Positions 26,981 through 37,743 of a DNA stretch of 64,000 nucleotides are shown here, one piece after another (position 1 is the stretch's first letter; each line of letters starts with the position of its first letter). The notes under the pieces are model-generated. The model saw only the letters and a list, made by a program, of their open reading frames with translations. It searched no databases and was not told the DNA's origin. Source of the stretch: Ignelater luminosus (Eukaryota; Arthropoda; Insecta; Coleoptera; Elateridae); the NCBI GenBank assembly GCA_011009095.1, contig VTPC01000423.1, positions 179,419-243,418 of the forward strand. Direction: 5' to 3'. Both the position numbers and the translations under genes were made by a program.

Positions 26981-27165
26981 TACAGTGTGTCTCAAATTCA
27001 AAACTCGCTAGTAGGATCTTGCACACTGTGAAGAATACGAAGTCCGTTAAATTAGAATAAAGGTTCCTATTTTGGATATCAATTTACGTATGTTTTTGTT
27101 TTTTCAAACAAGTTCACGTGTTACTAGATATTTACTAAAATCAAGAATATTTAATTTTCTTTAAA
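26981..27165 (+). repeat. Diverged solo arm of the TACAGTGTGTCCC foldback family
   Basis: This begins TACAGTGTGTCTCAAATTC and keeps GAATACGAAGTCCGTTAAATTAG, then AAGTTCACG and TTACTAGATATTTACTAAAA in the order seen at 21181-21356 and 58833-59474. Changes throughout show it is older than the 58.8-kb copy. Confidence 0.55.
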
Positions 27166-28324
27166 GCTTACGAACGTGCAAAGATAGGAAACAACAGCAA
27201 AAAGAGAACTTACTCCCAAATACAAGAAAGTCATTTTTTAAATCGTCTTTTGTTTTACTTTGACGGTGGTACGTAAGTGCAAATTTCTTTAAATGAAACG
27301 TCTAGTTAATTTCATATTATTGAATACTACATTTTAAATGCTTTCCAGTGACATAAGACTTGACTTAATTATTCTTTTGCTTTACCAAATTATGAAATAT
27401 GTATGTAGTGCGCCATAACGTTAAACATAGGTATGCAAATACTTCTAAATTGGACTCTTTAGAAGTGTAACGTCGAGAAATTGGAAACTATAGTAAAATA
27501 TCTAATGATGAAAAGGTCTTGCACCAAAGCCTTCAAAATTAGGATAAATTGTCTTGCAAGCTAGAGAATTAGGAGTCTGAGAAATAATAATGCTGGTTTA
27601 CATAATTTCTAAAAACAATAGTCAAAACTCAAATTCATATGCAAAAGTTGCAGAAAAACTGCCAAATCTTAACATTTAACTTTTTTTAAATCTGGTGGAA
27701 AAATTACTTCCTTTTCTTATACAACGCGTCTCATTTGGTGATAGATATTCACACCGTGTCAAGATTTCATCAGAAACTTTGATACCTTCCAAAATATTGT
27801 CCATTTTTAATTCTTGTCATTTTAAAAGACACCATTTTTCGCCAAACAAAAGCGGTCACTGTAGATACTGTTGGGAAAACTTCTATAGCACAAGTGCCTA
27901 AGCAGTGTCTGGCACTAGTGCTTAGAAGAAGGTCACTTCGACACAAAAGACTGCATCAAGAACAACCAATATTTTAGGTACCGTTTTCAGTAATACAGTA
28001 TACTCTCTCATCTACACAAAAATTATAGTTTCAATTATTTAGACAACGATAAACACTAGAAGATCAAAATTAGATGACTTTGTACAGCAGAATGTGGAAT
28101 GGAGAACAAAATTGTTTAAAAGTTGACGATAGCCTTTGAAGCAAATACAGAAAAAAATGCAAAGTAAAGAATTCGTCGAGACTCAAAGTATTTGGACCGT
28201 GTCATGGTACATACAAGAATGTGAAACAAGTCTTTTCTAAACAAACTGCTTGTTTCTACGATTAAGCTTTACTATTTAGTACTAGTAAAATATCATGCAG
28301 CGGATCTTTAACCTGTTTATGAAT
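27166..28324. other. No gene recognised
   Basis: AT-rich sequence with short fortuitous frames only. Confidence 0.4.
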
Positions 28325-28795
28325 AGAAAATAGATCAAAATCGGTCCAGTAGTTTTGACTTACCCCACCAGCAAACAAGCCCCAGTTGCGACTGACTACT
28401 CATATAATCTATAATCTTCCCAGGTAGTAAAAACCATATCGAAATCGGTACGGTAGTCTTGACCTGACTTCACCGGCAAAATCAAGTTCCTAGCAGCTAT
28501 TGACCGCTTGTATAGCCTATAATCTTCCCAGGCTCATACCGTATACGCTAGTGAAAGTCGCATCAAAATCAGTCCAGTAGCTTTGATCTAACCTCATTAA
28601 CACAAAAGTCATGAGTCGTCACTGACCGTTCATACAGAATATAACCTTCGCAGGCTCGTATCATGTACGGTAGTAAAAACCATGTCAAATCTGCCAAGTA
28701 GTTTTGACCTGACCCCACCAACAAAAAAGGCACGAGCTGCCACTGATCACTCGTACAGCCTTCCCAGGCTGAAACGCTATACTCTGGTGAAAACA
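28325..28795. repeat. Tandem repeat, about 4 units of 104-124 bp
   Basis: The motif ATCGGTCCAGTAGTTTTGAC recurs in variant form at about 28340, 28444, 28568 and 28689. Each copy is followed by an ACCCCACCAACAAA-like block, a GAGCTGCCACTGACC-like block and a CTTCCCAGGCTC-like block. The units differ by roughly a fifth of their bases. The AATCGGTCCAGTAGTTTTG core is a common phrase in insect transposon-derived DNA, known to me only as a recurring pattern. The array is much GC-richer than its flanks. Confidence 0.75.
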
Positions 28796-29453
28796 GTTAC
28801 TTTTTCTTATTTAAACATCATCAAAACGTCATGTATAAAGACAGCACTATAATCTATAACATGTAACATGTTTGTTTACCTCCCAAACTCATCAAGTTAT
28901 TACCTATTACCATAGGCAATGTTTAGTTGTTTTGACAAGGTGTTGACAGAAAATCAATAATATTGATATAAGATATAACAATACATCATAGAGCATTAAA
29001 AAGATTAAAAATAGAATACACTCTATGTATCATATTGTTATTAGAATAAATAGCACACATGTTCATTTCAAATCCAAAAAATAGCATTAATACAAACCTG
29101 AATTCTAATTCTGGGCACCATAGAATTTTTTGAGCAGTTCAATTAAGTTTAGAGAAAAGAAAGAGTAAAAAAAAAGAAAAAGTAGATAACCATAAACACT
29201 TTAGACAAGAAACTATCTAGTATTTTCTTAACATTAGTATAAATACACAGGACGATTCTCTTATTAATTGTTTATCTTTAGCATTCAATTATATAAGTTA
29301 ATATTTTAGTTTAGCTACTGAAGAAGGAAATTATAATTTTCAAAACGTTTACTAAATAAATCATATAATATAAAAAAAGTTTTTCATACCTTAAAACCAA
29401 ATCTTAACTTATACAATATACACGATGTCAATTTAAAAAGCTGGGGTGAGCTA
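28796..29453. other. No gene recognised
   Basis: AT-rich spacer between the tandem repeat and the mariner. Confidence 0.45.
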
Positions 29454-29455
29454 TA

Positions 29456-30752
29456 CGAGGGTAAGGTGAAAAATTCTCGGCCTGACAATGAAAGACTACG
29501 ATTTTAAGTTAAAAAATTATTTTAATTTTCTACATAATCTCCCTTGACTTCAACACACTTAGTCCAGCGTTTGTCAACATCAGTATTCCTTCCCGGAAGT
29601 GAGAGTCTGGAAGGCTATGAAAATATCCATCTACGGTCCTTTCAACTTCTTCATTGGACGCGAAGCGCTTTCCAGAAACAAATTTCTTCAAGTTTGGGAA
29701 CAGATGGAAGTCTGAGCGTGCCAAATCAGGAGAATAGGGGGAATGGCCGAGCAAATCATACCCCAAATCCCGCAGTTTTCCCATTGCCAATGCACCTTTG
29801 TAAGCAGGTGCGTTGTCCTGATGAAAGATGATTTTTTTCTTCTTCTTCCAGCCAGGCCTTTTCTCGCAAATTTTGGCATCCAGCTGGTCAAGAAGGTTGG
29901 AGTAATGCTCGCCTGTAATTGTTCTGCCTTTTTCAAGGTAATCTATTAACAGAATCCCTTTTGCATCCCAAAACATACTGACCATGACCTTTCCAGCAGA
30001 TACGATCGACTTCGCTTTCTTTGGCGCTGAACCACCGGCTTCCACCCACTACTTCGACTGCTGTTTCGTTTCTAGCGTGTAGTGGTGGACCCATGTCTCA
30101 TCCATTGTAACAAATCGCCTCACAAAATCGGTCGGATCCCTATTGAATCGGTCCAAACATTGCTGCGAAACTCGTTTGCTCATTTGCTTGTGATCGGCAT
30201 TCAGCAAATGCGGCACCCACCTTGCACAGAGCTTTTGCATCCCTAATTCTTTGTGCAAGATGTTTCGCACCCTTTTTTCCGATATCCCCACGGCCTCAGC
30301 TATCTCACTCACCTTCACACGCCTATAGTCCAGCACGATATCGTGCACCTTTTTGATGGTTTCCGGTGTGGTTGCGGTTTTTGGCCGTCTTTCACGTGGT
30401 TCATCTTCGAGGGACATGCGACCACGTTTAAATTCAGCTGCCTACTTTTTAACGGTTGACATTGAAGGAGCAGAGTCCCCGTAAACTTTTGTCAACTTTG
30501 GATAAATTTACTTAGGGTTTAATCCATCCACAACAAAGAATTTTATGACCGCACGATATTCAAGTTTATCCATTTCAACGAAAAACAAGCAAGACGTCTA
30601 CTGCAAAAATTCGTGTAAACAAACTACTCAAGAGAACAAGTTGAAACTTGTCATACGAACTAATGACACGTGCACCTAGGCAGTAATCATAAATTTTTGA
30701 TGATTGAAACGCCATCTGTGTGTCAGGCCGAGAACTTTTCACCTTACCCTCG
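29456..30752 (-). mobile_element. mariner transposon, full length
   Basis: The 1,297-bp element has 32-bp terminal inverted repeats with one mismatch, starting CGAGGGTAAGGTGAAAA at each end (29456-29487 and 30721-30752). It is flanked by TA on both sides (29454-29455 and 30753-30754), the expected mariner target duplication. The size, TIR length and single transposase gene are normal for the family. The CGAGGGT termini differ from the well-known irritans and mellifera ends, and I do not assign a subfamily. Near-identical ends and a nearly open reading frame suggest a fairly recent insertion. Confidence 0.95.
29530..30573 (-). pseudogene. mariner transposase with three in-frame stops
   Basis: The single 347-residue-scale frame runs from ATG at 30573 (MDKLEYRAVIKFF) to the stop at 29530 without a frameshift. 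It has three internal stops: TAA after GLNPK (about codon 22), TAG after STVKK (near codon 44), and TAG after ETKQQSK (30046-30048). The N-terminal helix-turn-helix part includes VSEIAEAVGISEKRVRNIL. The catalytic triad is visible: the first D in VTMDETWVHHY, the second in FHQDNAPA and the third in ARSDFHLF. There are 34 residues between the second and third D, the mariner DD34D signature. YSPDLARSD replaces the usual YSPDLAPSD. The WVPHLL and HQDNAPA motifs are intact. The copy cannot make a full transposase but could still be moved in trans. Confidence 0.93.
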
Positions 30753-30754
30753 TA

Positions 30755-31899
30755 TGTCTGAAACTAACGTACACATGTCTTAAAACAAGAGTTATCTAGT
30801 AACATATGGAACATTGAAGAACGTATGTGTTTATTATACCACACTATTAAATAACAAAAAGCATGTATCATAAATTAAGTTTTTATTGTTATAAACGTCA
30901 AATATATTAGAGAATATTTTCTGTAATAACTCTAACAAAAATACTTCTTGTTCCTATGTGAACATAATTGATTTTGTAACTCACGCTGAATTAAACTTTT
31001 ATGCAAATTGTTTGTCAGTTGCAGTTGCAGCTGTCACTTAATTACTGATGCACTTGAATAAATCATATTACTTTTGTTTTCATAGGAGACCACGAAAACT
31101 CGTGTTTTAGGACACCCCTTAGAAAAAGGTGCCTTATCTGAGCAAATAAATACAGTCCAATTGTCTTAATGCATATTCCGTGTCTAGAATAGATGAATGT
31201 CAATATTTCTTATTGAGTAATACAATTTAAACACGAATTCCTGCTAACTACTTTGACTTTCCAATAACACTTCAATTTACATTATTCATTTAGAAATGTC
31301 TACCTTAATTTGTTTTGTATCCGAAAAACACATTTAAACAATTGAAATGTGTTCATTTACTTAACGCAATTTGTATTCGACACTAAAACGAGATATTTTG
31401 GGTTATAGCTTTGAATCAAGTAAGCCAATTTGAATTTTGTTTTCACTAAAAGATTACCATTATTATTCCCTTTCTAACGAGTTATACCAAATGAGGGGTT
31501 TCTATTTAAGATTTCTCAGTCGAGGTAACTTATTACATCATTCTACTTCCCCCCCCATATTACCAAAACGGTTTTGAGCGATTTTTGATATTTTATTTAG
31601 TTCCAGATATATAGCCTACTGCAACTTTACAAATCGACACCCTGTATATTTTGAAATTGAACATAGCGGGTACTTTAGTTTTAGTGCTTACTATTATATT
31701 TACTACGAAAGGCAGTATATTTACACTGCCTTCTTCAAGTCTGCCAATGAGCAGTAACAGTAGATGACTTTGTACAGTCGTACAATAAAGTACTTCCTAA
31801 ACAGGTACAATCAATAAATTTAAATGAGCAGTAGACCGGAAGGATTAATACAGAACAGCCTATGTATTTATTACTCTTCATCCAAGGTATCATTACTAA
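30755..31899. other. No gene recognised
   Basis: AT-rich. A CGACACCCTGTATATTTTG phrase near 31637 resembles the end of a small DNA transposon of the ACAGGGTG type, but I found no matching left end. A short C8 run lies near 31549. Confidence 0.4.
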
Positions 31900-32363
31900 A
31901 CAAGGTGTCTCCAAAAGGTTGAGACATAGCTTAACTGCAGACTCTTGGGATAAAAATAAGATTTAATCCAACTCACCTATATCTAAAATCGTCTCGATAA
32001 GTCGGCACAGAGCGTGAAAGTCTCTTGGAAAAAAATTAATTTTGCGTATAAAAATAGTAGGCTTTGATTGATTTTTATAATTTTTGGTATGCCATGTTTT
32101 GCGACTATAAGTCATGTTTCGAGATGGTTTTGGTCTTAATCAGTAAGTTGTAAGTGTATTAAACGAAAATGTCGCAGTACAAATTTAGTAATAACTTTTT
32201 AGTGCCTAAGCTGAGAATTTCCAATCTTTTTTTCCAAAAAGATATTTTCTTTAGAAAAATTTGTTGTATCTTTATAATTTTTGATAGTTGGGTTAAATCT
32301 TCTTATTTTTATCCCAAAAGTCTGCAGTTAAGCTATGTCCCAACCTTTTGGAGACACCCTGTA
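31900..32363. mobile_element. MITE-like element with about 75-bp inverted ends
   Basis: The left end reads ACAAGGTGTCTCCAAAAGGT and then AGCTTAACTGCAGACT and GGGATAAAAATAAGA. The right end is the reverse complement of these blocks, closing CCTTTTGGAGACACCCTGT. The termini match over about 75-80 bases, and the original end was probably ACAGGGTGTCTCC. The 464-bp body has no transposase frame. The 82-codon open frame that overlaps its right half is an artefact of the inverted repeat. Confidence 0.68.
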
Positions 32364-34195
32364 TTATTTATGTCTATGCTTGTCAATCGCGACGTTATTC
32401 ATTTTTCTTATGTGTAATTACCAGACTACTCCCCCGTTGCATAAAGCGTTCTTAACTGTGTTGTCGAATTAAGACCGCCTTTAACCAATCAGAAATAGTA
32501 GAATTTAATGTCAACTTAAAATTCGCCGATCACAACATACTAAGAGCTTCTGCTTTGCGTGTGAAATTCATTTGTCGTTCAGTTTTATATTGTATTGTAA
32601 ATTAACATAAGAACAGAGCACAATATTATTATTGTTTGTATTAGATTTAAAACTAATCCATGCAACACATAAGCGCAGTTGCCATTTCTAGCTCCTTCCG
32701 GGAATTAAGGATGTCGACAGGATAATTATCGCTGCACGTAAAAGAAATATAACAGGAACGTGTTACTTGCTTCTATTTCTCCCATTCTTACTGGAAATAC
32801 ATAAATATTGCGAGATTATTCTTTAAACAACAGTTCTTTACACACTGTCCGCCTCTGATTTGCACGGATTAGTTTCAATCCTTGTTTGTATCCAGTATCT
32901 GGTCTCAATTAGATGAACAAGTGTTGTCTATTTTATTATTTCTCATGTTTTCTATCTATCGTTATCTAAATCCTGGCACTACCCACAAAAAATTCATATT
33001 ATTTATTGTTAATTTACTAAAATTGTTAAAAAAGAACAGGAAAAATAGCTATGATAGTTTAAAATTAGACTTCAATTGCTACCCTGTAAACTTCTTTGAT
33101 ATGTATATTAGCACATTCATTCAAAAGCAATTTTTATTCATTTTAATATGCAAACGAATGCATCATATAAAAAGTGTTGAGTATAATATATTTATATCGG
33201 ATTTACCGTTTTACTGACAATCTTTAAAAATAGAACATTTATAAAATGACATTTGATTGATGAGACCTTATTTGGATGTCCAAGTTTCCATCGTTTTTTT
33301 ACAGTCATCATTCTTTTCTGTACCAGGTTCCTGGATAATCAGTTTTATTATTGCAGAGCAAGACCTGACGCCAGCATAAATTAATTATCAATGCCAACAA
33401 GAATACGGTGAAAGCAATGTATGTATGTGGACAATTTTTAATTTGTTTTTCGGCGTTTTAAGAATTCCTAATTTCTTTTTGCTTGTAACTCACGTACAGT
33501 ATTATAGTTTTGGTTTTTCGTTTAGAAGAACGACTATTAGATAACTGTTCAGAAATTTGCAAATCGTAAGTTTCTACCCTTTCAAAATAAGCTCGTGAAG
33601 TAATACTTATGGGGGGAGTTGATTGAAGACATTGACATTGTAAAATTGCTAATTTGTCTTCATTATATTTGATTTAATAATCTCTGTTATAAATATTAAT
33701 TTATTAGTTTTGAAAGCTTTAAATCTTGCCGAAAATTATACATAAGACGTTTAGTTGTGTTTAAAGATAGAATGTGTTTTTTTTTATTAAACTATGTACA
33801 AATGTTTATGAATGGAAAGAGTCTCTTTGAAAATTACTAAAGCAGCATAGACCATGACACTTAATACACTGTTAAGAAAACAAATCATGACGGTGACCTT
33901 AATTTTTCTTCATGTACTACGACAAGTAAAAAAAAATCCTTCAAGTCCTTACTTTGTAGGATTTCGTGGCAATCTTGAAAGACGTCCAGACGTTCTTATG
34001 AATAAGAACAATTTTGAAATATTTTGAAGCGTGAGAAGAGCGAATTAAGCAATCCCCAACCGAAGATGTTATCATTCTACTCAAAACAATCTAATGTTTG
34101 ATTTGAAGTTGCTTTTGTTGGTGCTTTAACTTAGATACGTAAACGTAGAATTATCCACAGTAGATAAAATTACATTCACCGCCAGGTTCTTCATG
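32364..34195. other. No gene recognised
   Basis: AT-rich; the longest frame (32882-33217, 111 codons) is rich in Phe, Ile, Leu and Lys as expected by chance in such DNA. Confidence 0.4.
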
Positions 34196-34199
34196 TTAT

Positions 34200-34830
34200 C
34201 CTATCTTAGTTTATCAGGATTAGAGCATCTTCTATTGCATCGGCTAGTTCTTCATAAATTACATTCTCCAGGTGTTTCCAGCAAAATAGGTTCATCAAGA
34301 TTAAATCAGGTTTGTAGTAACTAGATCCTAATGAATTAGGGCGACTAGATTTCATAACAACGTCCAAAATGTGATCAGCGATGCAAGCTTGTAGTCAGAA
34401 GGGGACCAAGGTTTGCTCTGCCACCCCTGGAATAAATGCCTATAAAATATCCTTTGCGCCAACGTTCATAATGAAATGCATACCAATACTTAGTTCTACC
34501 TTTCTTTTGGGAGAATCTGGCACAAGCGTGAGCACTGTCAACTTCCTCATGGTACCTTTTCCAGGTATTCCTTTTTGACTTTTTATGGCCTTGTTGCACG
34601 CAGTCAACGCTTCTCTATACTCGCTCTCTATTCCTTTTGTTCTTGCTCTGTTGAACAATTTGCGTATTATTTTCAATGCGTTGGTTATACCCTTTACTAT
34701 TTGAAGACAGTTTTTATTGTTGGTTGTGATGATGGCCTTTTCTATTTGTTCTTCAGCAACTTCAAGATTCCATCAGTCCTTAATATTAACATTATCTTTC
34801 TGAAAATCTTGGTTGAGATCCAGCTTGAGC
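34200..34830 (-). mobile_element. LINE fragment, endonuclease-RT linker region (R1/LOA/Jockey-like)
   Basis: Minus-strand frames give LFNRARTKGIESEYREALTA, ACNKAI, then in another frame KKSKRNTWKRYHEEVDSAHA. Together these match the linker that precedes the RT domain of R1/LOA-type LINEs (LFNRAR...YNKxIRxAKRxSWRxxCEE). Upstream, AIITTNNKNC fits the KAIxxSxxxNCP block before the linker. The frame breaks at least once. The same block is at 13440-13975. No intact RT or endonuclease domain is left nearby. Confidence 0.68.
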
Positions 34831-35695
34831 AGAGACGGAGTGTGCTCATCCGTTGCTTGTTGTTCGCTATCGTTAGTTGCCGTTCATTTGAAAATGTTAA
34901 AGCTACCTGGTTACTAATAGAAAGAGTTACATTTTGCATTTAAAAGAGCAGTTTTTAATTTTTAGCAACAGATTTAAAATTAAATTTTATTTACTTAACA
35001 CCAGTTTTGAATTGTGTACTTATTTTGTTAAGGAGTGCAGTTACTCACTTGCTCTTTTTGTAAAACCGGCACTGCCTTTACCCTTATCGTCCAACGTAAT
35101 AAGAGCTTGCTTCATCACCTTACAAAGCATAGAGGTTACTGCTTTGTTGTGCTGAAGGTTTAACTAGACTATATTCATCTTCAGACTTTTATTAAGCCTA
35201 ATAAGGTACTACTCAGATCAGTATAGGAGAAATAGAAGTTCTCACTGGCAGAGCTCCATTTACCGGTTTAAGGTCAAATACTTAGAAAGATTGCCTGGTA
35301 CCTAGGAGGCTCCGTTAGTGACACTCTTACTTTTTTGTCATTCACCCTCCTACACAGAGCCCTAACACCTCAAAGTTAGGAAAGTGTTTGTTTACCCTTC
35401 ACTATAGATTGAGTTCTGTTTAAAAAGCGCCATTGCGTGAAGAGTGCAGTCTTGAGTACCACAGGGTTGGAATGCAAGACATTGCAGTTACCCTAGGACT
35501 ATGTCATACTCCTCTTAGCGTTTATAGCCGTTGAGGTATAACACAACCCTTGACGCCTTAATTTCATGAAAACTCGAGCCACCTCAAAATCTACCAGCAC
35601 CACCATTATTAAGCTGATCTGGCTACGAGGCTGAGCGATAAACTTGTCATCTCAAGATAGCGTTTCTAGATTCTTGAAAAGAGAGAAGCATCGTA
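34831..35695. other. Unassigned stretch, GC-richer in the middle
   Basis: The part from 35180 to 35650 is richer in GC and in CCT/AGG than its surroundings, but no frame gives a recognisable protein. It lies on the 5' side of the minus-strand LINE fragment and could be part of that element. That is a guess. Confidence 0.35.
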
Positions 35696-36145
35696 AGCAT
35701 ACTTTACCTTTCAAAGAGAATCTGTCCGATCAAAAAAGCCCATTTGGCCTGTAAAGTCCGGATGGCCCAGAAAAGCTAAATCTAATCTAAATTTCTTGTT
35801 TTTTACCTCACAAGAAAAACCGTCCTAAATAACTCATGATACAAAAAATTCAACCGATCAGAAAAGCCCATTTGGTCTGTAGAATCCGACTAAACCGTAA
35901 AGTATAAACAACCAAAACAGCTTAAACGGTTGAATAGATTTTTTCAATAACCTAAATCTGTTTTTTTCTGGAAAGTTCGATCAGCTAGAAAGTCTCGCAA
36001 AGACTGAAACGCTAAGTTAGCACAAAAGTCCACTATCCAGCCAATTTAAAAAGCCTAAGCTTGAGTTACTACCTGTCTGAATCTTGAGTACGACCGAAAC
36101 TCACAGAGATCCGACTTAGAAAGCGGATTCTAAGCAAGACTGTCC
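35696..36145. repeat. Degenerate minisatellite with GATCA-AAAAGCCCA-TTGG units, copy 1
   Basis: Short phrases recur irregularly: CCGATCAAAAAAGCCCATTT at 35728, CCGATCAGAAAAGCCCATTT at 35853, GTAAAGTCCGGATGGCC, GTAGAATCCGACTAAACC, TTCGATCAGCTAGAAAGTC. The effective unit is roughly 20-45 bases, highly diverged. A region at 46630-47230 carries the reverse-complement style (TTTTTCAGGCCGGTAGG, CAAGCCGGCCAGGTTTTT), so both probably come from one repeat family. Confidence 0.5.
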
Positions 36146-36301
36146 AAATTAAAGTATAAAAGAAGGGCAAGAATTAAAACCGGACGGTTGTACCATTAAA
36201 GTTCAAACCTTAATCGAGGTTCAGCTGCGTAGAAACATTATGTTACAATAATTGTTTTCATGCAATGTAAAGTGTCAACTACATGTTGCCTAATTAGCCC
36301 T

Positions 36302-36326
36302 TATATATATATATATATATATATAT
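36302..36326. repeat. (TA)n microsatellite
   Basis: Twelve uninterrupted TA units. Confidence 0.95.
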
Positions 36327-36639
36327 GGTTTTGATCGAGAAAATCTGGTCACTTTAGAATATATTAACAAGGATCCGATCATGCAATAAAGCAGGTGGTT
36401 CTAAAAAAAGCAAGGCAAAATCTTTTGACTGATTAATTTTGATCAGCACCTTAGAGAATGTCTAATCATTAGTTTCTTCGTTCATTTCTACTTTACATGC
36501 TCTTCCATTCCTGTTCCTGAGAATACAAAAGTAGCTTTAGAGTTATGCATTTTGGAAGTGTCTACTCTATCAGTCTATTACATTTTTATTGTAATCCCAT
36601 GACAAGTAACTAGTAGCTTACCGATAGAAACAATTTTTA

Positions 36640-37110
36640 GTCACAGCCCACACGAGTATCCAGTTCGTCGGATGTCTAAATTTTGGCGACGAACGTCCAT
36701 TGGATGTAGATTTATCACAAATTTGGATATTCAACGAATAACATCATGGTCATCCGATGTATGTGTATTCAAGAACTAACGTCCAGTAGATGTACTATTG
36801 GTTTCAAAATGAACTAGGACACTTTAATCTTCCCATTGTAATATTTACATTTAATTTCGGCTAAAACCCAAGGATTATTTGACTGATAAAGTCATATTTA
36901 CACTAGGAAAAATATTTACATTTCCGAATCATAGTAGTTGGCCAGTGTCCTAGCTCATTTTGAGACTAATAGTGCAATTTATGTCTAAAAATATTTGGAC
37001 AAAATATGGATCAAAATAAGACGTCCAATGGATGTTCAGTTTATGTTCATGAACGACTGGACTAATCTTGGTCTACAAATGGACATCCAATAAGCAGCTT
37101 TGGTAAGCCA
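36640..37110. repeat. Foldback repeat with ACGTCC-N3-GGATGT palindromes
   Basis: ACGTCCATTGGATGT-type palindromes recur in variant form (about 36688, 36780 and 37021, with looser copies near 36750 and 37082). A longer inverted pair is present: TACTATTGGTTTCAAAATGA...TAGGACACT (about 36796-36826) faces AGTGTCCTAGCTCATTTTGA (about 36951) and CTAATAGT. The whole looks like a non-autonomous element with arms about 230 bp long around a short centre. No coding frame is present. Confidence 0.5.
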
Positions 37111-37743
37111 AATATCCCTAATAAAATCACCAGGGTAGAATTACAAATTGCCAAAACATAGAAAAACTTGCAAGTTGACGTCCAACAAATAGTGCAAGAA
37201 AAATTGCACACTGTTTCATTTAAGAGACTTCTTTCAGAAAAAAAACAAACCGGAAAAGACTGAAAACTATTGTTAGAACCTAGAACATACTTAAAAAGTG
37301 TTGCTAGAGCGAATAGCTCGAAGGGTATATATTTTTAAAAATATAAGATTTACATCCTTTTAAATATTTTCTATGGATCATTTTAAATTTTAATCCTAGA
37401 AAAATAAATAATGTATACATTGCTCAATTAAGCATTCCTAAACAAAAATATATAATTTGTGTGAAAAGCTAGCTGTAGGTAGATTACGTCGGAAATCCAA
37501 TTTCTAACAAATCAAAATTCTTACAACCTTGTTAACTATAAACTAATAAAATTCTAGGTGATGGCTCATTAAATTCTTAATTGGTTAATGTCCCGTTAGT
37601 TAATGGCATGTTAAATATGGCAACGTAGCGTACACTAGCGCATGCTTATATTTTCTTCTAAAATTTTGAGGTTATAATTTACTAATTGATAATAAATTTT
37701 AAATAAAAAGGGGTGAGTGTCAATCTTTGAATTTGCAATTATT

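Noticed and set aside
29544-30459. Plus-strand and shifted open frames across the mariner
   Set aside because: Shadows of the transposase frame, which alone shows catalytic motifs.
31632-31652. CGACACCCTGTATATTTTG phrase resembling a transposon tip
   Set aside because: An isolated short match without a second end.
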